Program-made: the position numbers and the translations under genes
Shown here: positions 60,822-64,000 of the stretch, in pieces
How positions within the stretch are numbered: the first letter of the stretch is position 1
Layout of the letters: every line of letters starts with the position of its first letter
Assembly: GCF_000143535.2 (NCBI RefSeq)
Contig: NC_037322.1
Coordinates: 2,170,001 to 2,234,000 of the forward strand
Length of the DNA: 64,000 nucleotides
Direction: 5' to 3'
From: Botrytis cinerea B05.10
Lineage: Eukaryota > Ascomycota > Leotiomycetes > Helotiales > Sclerotiniaceae
The notes under the pieces: generated by a model
The model's input: only the letters and a program-made list of their open reading frames with translations
Database searches by the model: none
Told to the model about the DNA's origin: nothing

Positions 60822-61823
60822 ATGGCATCCAGAGATACCGCCACAGGTCAATCTGCCGGAGACACCAACGACATCGAGATGACCGATGCCCCAAAGGAGA
60901 TCACTATCAACGAAACCCTTAAGATCGCCTTACCAGACAAGTACCAAGGTAGTCGACAAGAGCTCGATACTTTCCTCTTACAACTTGAGATCTACTTCCG
61001 ATTCAATGAGGACAAGTTCACTACCAAGGAATCCAAGAGTATATGGGCCGCATCATACCTCCGAGGTGAAGCAACCAAATGGATTCAACCATATTTGCGC
61101 GACTATTTCGAACATGACGATAAGAATCGCATGCAACCCACCCGAACAATCTTCAATAGTTTTGAAGGATTTAAGACAGAGATTCGTAGAATCTTCGGAA
61201 ATTCCAACGAGTTAGAGGTAGCGGAAGATAAGATCTTCAACCTCAAGCAGACAGGATCAGCATTGAAATATGCTACGGAATTTCGAAGATATGCTGGAAC
61301 AACCAAGTGGGACGAAATCGCTATCATGAGTCACTACCGCAAGGGACTCAAACCAGAAGTCAGACTGGAATTAGAAAGATCTGCCGAGAGTACAGATCTG
61401 AACGATCTAATTCAGGACTCCATCGAATCAGATGATCGTCTCTACAGATATCGACAAAGCCAGAGATCATACAAACCCCAAGGAAATCAGAAGCAAGGGC
61501 GTTACCGCAAGAATGAGGGTAGACCACGTTACAATCCACAGAGGTACGGAGACCCAATGGAACTAGACGCTACGCACTACACAAACGGGAACGATGACTC
61601 AGAAAAGAGACGAAGACGAGAAAACAACTTATGCTTTGAATGTGGAAAAGCAGGGCACCGAGCAGCAGAGTGCCGAAGCAAGAAGACAGGAGGAAAAAGG
61701 GGCAACTTCAAACCTAAGTTCGGCAAGGGCCAACTTAACGCCACCTTTGCAATCCCAGAAAACCCAACTAAATCCGAAAATACTGAGACTTTCACCATTG
61801 AAGAATTCCAGCAATTACTATAG
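60822..61823 (+). CDS. gag: Gag protein of Ty3/Gypsy element
   Basis: 333 residues. An acidic N-terminus is followed by the retrotransposon gag core (about 35-200, with YQGSRQELDTFLLQLEIYF, WAASYLRGEATKW, FGNSNELEVAEDKIFNLKQ and EIAIMSHYRKGLKPEV), then a basic linker and one CCHC zinc knuckle C271-x2-C274-x4-H279-x4-C284 for RNA binding. The frame ends at TAG 61821-61823 but continues open in the same frame into pol. The start ATG follows the LTR by 51 bases. It forms the virus-like particle that packages element RNA. Homologous codons in the RIP-mutated copy are at about 51418-52090 and 58512-58850. Confidence 0.93.
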   Translation: MASRDTATGQSAGDTNDIEMTDAPKEITINETLKIALPDKYQGSRQELDTFLLQLEIYFRFNEDKFTTKESKSIWAASYLRGEATKWIQPYLRDYFEHDDKNRMQPTRTIFNSFEGFKTEIRRIFGNSNELEVAEDKIFNLKQTGSALKYATEFRRYAGTTKWDEIAIMSHYRKGLKPEVRLELERSAESTDLNDLIQDSIESDDRLYRYRQSQRSYKPQGNQKQGRYRKNEGRPRYNPQRYGDPMELDATHYTNGNDDSEKRRRRENNLCFECGKAGHRAAECRSKKTGGKRGNFKPKFGKGQLNATFAIPENPTKSENTETFTIEEFQQLL

Positions 61824-64000
61824 GAATTACCACGAAATCAAGAGGGCATGAATGCAATAGACTTATGGGAACAAGAGTATTACAGAACCCCAACACCCTC
61901 TGTAACAGAAGAAAGTCACCAGGACGAGGCAGAAGCAGACCACGCCACAATGAGCTGGACAGCCTGCTATGATGAATTCTGCGGAATTCATCGATCAGAT
62001 AAAGAAGCAACCGGATGGTTCCCCAAGAAAAGGAAGACGAAGAACCATCAGAATAATGTAACATGCGAGGATTTAACTCCCAATACAACTTCGCAAGAAG
62101 TTCGCAAAGTTACCCAGCAGTTGAATGCTACGGGACAGGCAGGACAGATATACTGCAAAGTTCAGATAAATGGACACATACAATCAGCCATGATAGATTC
62201 AGGGGCTACAGGAAATTTTATTGCACCAGAAGCTGCAAAGTACTTGGAAATACCACTTCAGACGAAACAACACCCCTACCGATTGCAGTTAGTTGACGGA
62301 CAGCTAGCAGGGTCTGACGGAAAGATTTCGCAGGAGACAATCCCAATACGAATGGGCATAACCCAACATACAGAGGTTATACAGCTTGACGTTGTGCCAT
62401 TGGGCCAACAACAGATCATCTTAGGAATGCCATGGTTAAAGGCACATAATCCGAAAATAGATTGGGCACAAGGAGTTGTGACATTTGATCAGTGCAAAAG
62501 CGGTCACAGGGACACGCTAGAGGCGTCCGCGAGACGTAACACGCGCCAAGGAGAGTTGAACGCGAACGACACCGGCGACGTAGGACACCCAGTCCAGGGT
62601 CCTCCATTAAGAGCGAAGGCCAGTACACCTCCTCTACAAATGCAGAAGCCAACGACACGGCACGAAATCGCAATCGAGGCAAAAGAAAAGCCTACGATAC
62701 CAGAACAGTACAAGAATTATGAACATGTTTTCAAAGAACCAGGGATCCATGAGGCTTTACCGGAACACAAGCCATGGGATCATGAGATAATATTGGAGGA
62801 AGGCAAGATGCCTGTGCACACCCCAATTTATTCAATGTCAGCCGATGAGTTAAAAAGGCTCAGAGAATACATCGACGACAATTTAGCCAAGGGATGGATC
62901 AGGGAATCCGCGTCCCAAGTGGCCAGTCCAACTATGTGGGTACCCAAGAAGGATGGACCCGATAGACTAGTTGTAGACTATAGAAAGCTTAACGCACTCA
63001 CTAAGAAGGATCGATATCCACTTCCATTAGCTACGGAATTAAGAGATCGATTAGGCGGAGCTACGATATTTACCAAGATGGACCTACGTAATGGTTACCA
63101 CTTGATCAGAATGAAGGAAGGCGAAGAATGGAAGACCGCTTTCAAAACAAGATACGGGCTATACGAGTACCAAGTTATGCCGTTCGGGCTAACCAACGCA
63201 CCAGCTACTTTCATGAGGCTTATGAACAATGTGTTGTCACAATATTTGGATACTTGCTGTATATGCTACTTGGACGACATCCTAGTATATTCAAACAACA
63301 AGGTTCAACACATTAAGGACGTTAGCAACATCCTCGAAAGCCTATCCAAGGCAGACTTGCTGTGCAAACCAAGCAAATGCGAATTCCATGTCACAGAGAC
63401 AGACTTCTTGGGATTCACCGTATCAAGCCAAGGGCTCAAGATGAGCAAAGACAAGGTTAAGGCAGTGCTCGAATGGAAACAGCCAACCACAATCAAGGAA
63501 GTACAATCCTTTCTAGGGTTCGTCAACTTCTATAGAAGATTTATCAAGGGTTATTCAGGGATTACTACACCCTTGACCACGTTAACCAGAAAAGATCAAG
63601 GAAGCTTCGAATGGACTGCCAAAGCACAGGAGTCATTCGATACGCTCAAGCAAGCAGTGGCAGAAGAACCAATACTGTTGACTTTTGACCCAGAGAAAGA
63701 AATCATAGTGGAGACGGACTCCTCGGATTTCGCTATAGGAGCAGTTCTGAGCCAACCGGGCCAGAATGGAAAATACCAGCCAATCGCATTCTACTCCCGA
63801 AAACTATCACCAGCTGAGTTAAATTACGAGATATATGACAAAGAATTACTGGCAATAGTCGATGCATTTAGAGAATGGCGAGCATATTTGGAAGGATCGA
63901 AATACACAGTACAGGTATATACAGATCATAAGAACTTGGTTTACTTCACCACAACGAAGCAGTTAAACAGACGACAGGTCAGATGGTCGGAGACCATGGC
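61824..64000 (+). CDS. pol: Pol polyprotein (protease, reverse transcriptase, RNase H), partial
   Basis: Open from directly after the gag stop to the window end, same frame as gag, 725 codons visible. Order: a linker of about 120 residues; aspartic protease with IDSGATGNF (codon near 62196) and IILGMPWL; a Ser/Thr/Pro linker; reverse transcriptase with PTMWVPKKDG, LVVDYRKLNALT, FTKMDLRNGYH, MPFGLTNAPATF and the catalytic YLDD (from 63267); the connection with FLGFVNFYRRFIKGYS; and RNase H beginning VETDSSDFAIGAVLSQ, FYSRKLSPAELNYEIYDKELLAIV. Integrase should follow outside the window. No internal start is needed: expression presumably depends on reading through the UAG or on another mechanism. 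All visible catalytic residues are intact. Confidence 0.93.

Larger units (their letters stand above)
60195..64000 (+). mobile_element. Ty3/Gypsy LTR retrotransposon, little mutated, runs off the window
   Basis: 5' LTR, gag with CCHC knuckle, then protease, reverse transcriptase and RNase H in order, the Ty3/Gypsy arrangement so far as visible (integrase and 3' LTR lie beyond the window). Composition is normal and the coding frames are open, in sharp contrast to the RIP-worn relative at 50791. No clear tRNA-complementary primer site is seen right after the LTR. The element resembles the Boty class known from Botrytis, by general recognition only. Confidence 0.92.

Overview
The window is nuclear DNA of a filamentous ascomycete, most likely a leotiomycete of the Botrytis/Sclerotinia type. 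The case rests on small 50-100 nt introns with GTA[A/T]G donors, CTRAC-like branch points and AG acceptors; plant-associated secreted enzymes (cutinase, secreted GMC oxidoreductase); fungus-specific families (2EXR, Fung_rhodopsin, Rtp1); and long AT-rich blocks of retroelements carrying saturating C-to-T/G-to-A change on both strands, the mark of repeat-induced point mutation (RIP). The genus is an inference; no marker gene fixes it.

Layout. (1) 0-31 kb is gene-bearing, ordinary-composition DNA: a 2EXR protein, an Rtp1/Tango6-type RNA polymerase II import/assembly factor, a cutinase, a membrane-anchored GtaA-type glutaminase, a secreted App1-type (DUF2183) protein, a three-exon protein of unknown function with a small Cys cluster, a possible 66-residue one-TM protein, a histidine-phosphatase-fold protein lacking both catalytic His motifs, an NAD(P) aldehyde dehydrogenase (aldA type) and a TRF/Taz1-like telomere-repeat-binding protein with a C-terminal telobox Myb domain. 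Two long non-coding stretches (12.9-14.8 kb, 24.3-28.2 kb) lie among them. (2) 31-48.5 kb looks like a secondary-metabolism neighbourhood: a class I sesquiterpene-type cyclase, a cytochrome P450 with one in-frame nonsense codon, a Fung_rhodopsin/PTH11-like membrane protein and two GMC oxidoreductases. It is split by a 36.9-40 kb AT-rich repeat block and peppered with MITE-like elements. (3) 48.5-60.2 kb is RIP-degraded repeat DNA: a dispersed repeat with a 78-unit trinucleotide tract, then an old Ty3/Gypsy element (5' LTR 50791-51366) into which a second LTR element (52091-58511, 5-bp target duplication) is inserted, ending in a Fot1/pogo-like transposase remnant. (4) From 60195 to the window end is a nearly undamaged copy of that same Ty3/Gypsy element: LTR, gag, then protease-RT-RNase H in the same frame as gag behind a single UAG.

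Gene models with introns were built by joining frames at consensus splice sites and checking that total exon length is divisible by three; every multi-exon model listed closes in frame. The transposable-element history can be read in layers: an LTR element with target duplication TTTAA sits in one copy of the dispersed repeat whose uninterrupted relative lies 11 kb away, and the RIP-mutated Gypsy copy is collinear with the clean copy for about 2.2 kb apart from the nested insertion.
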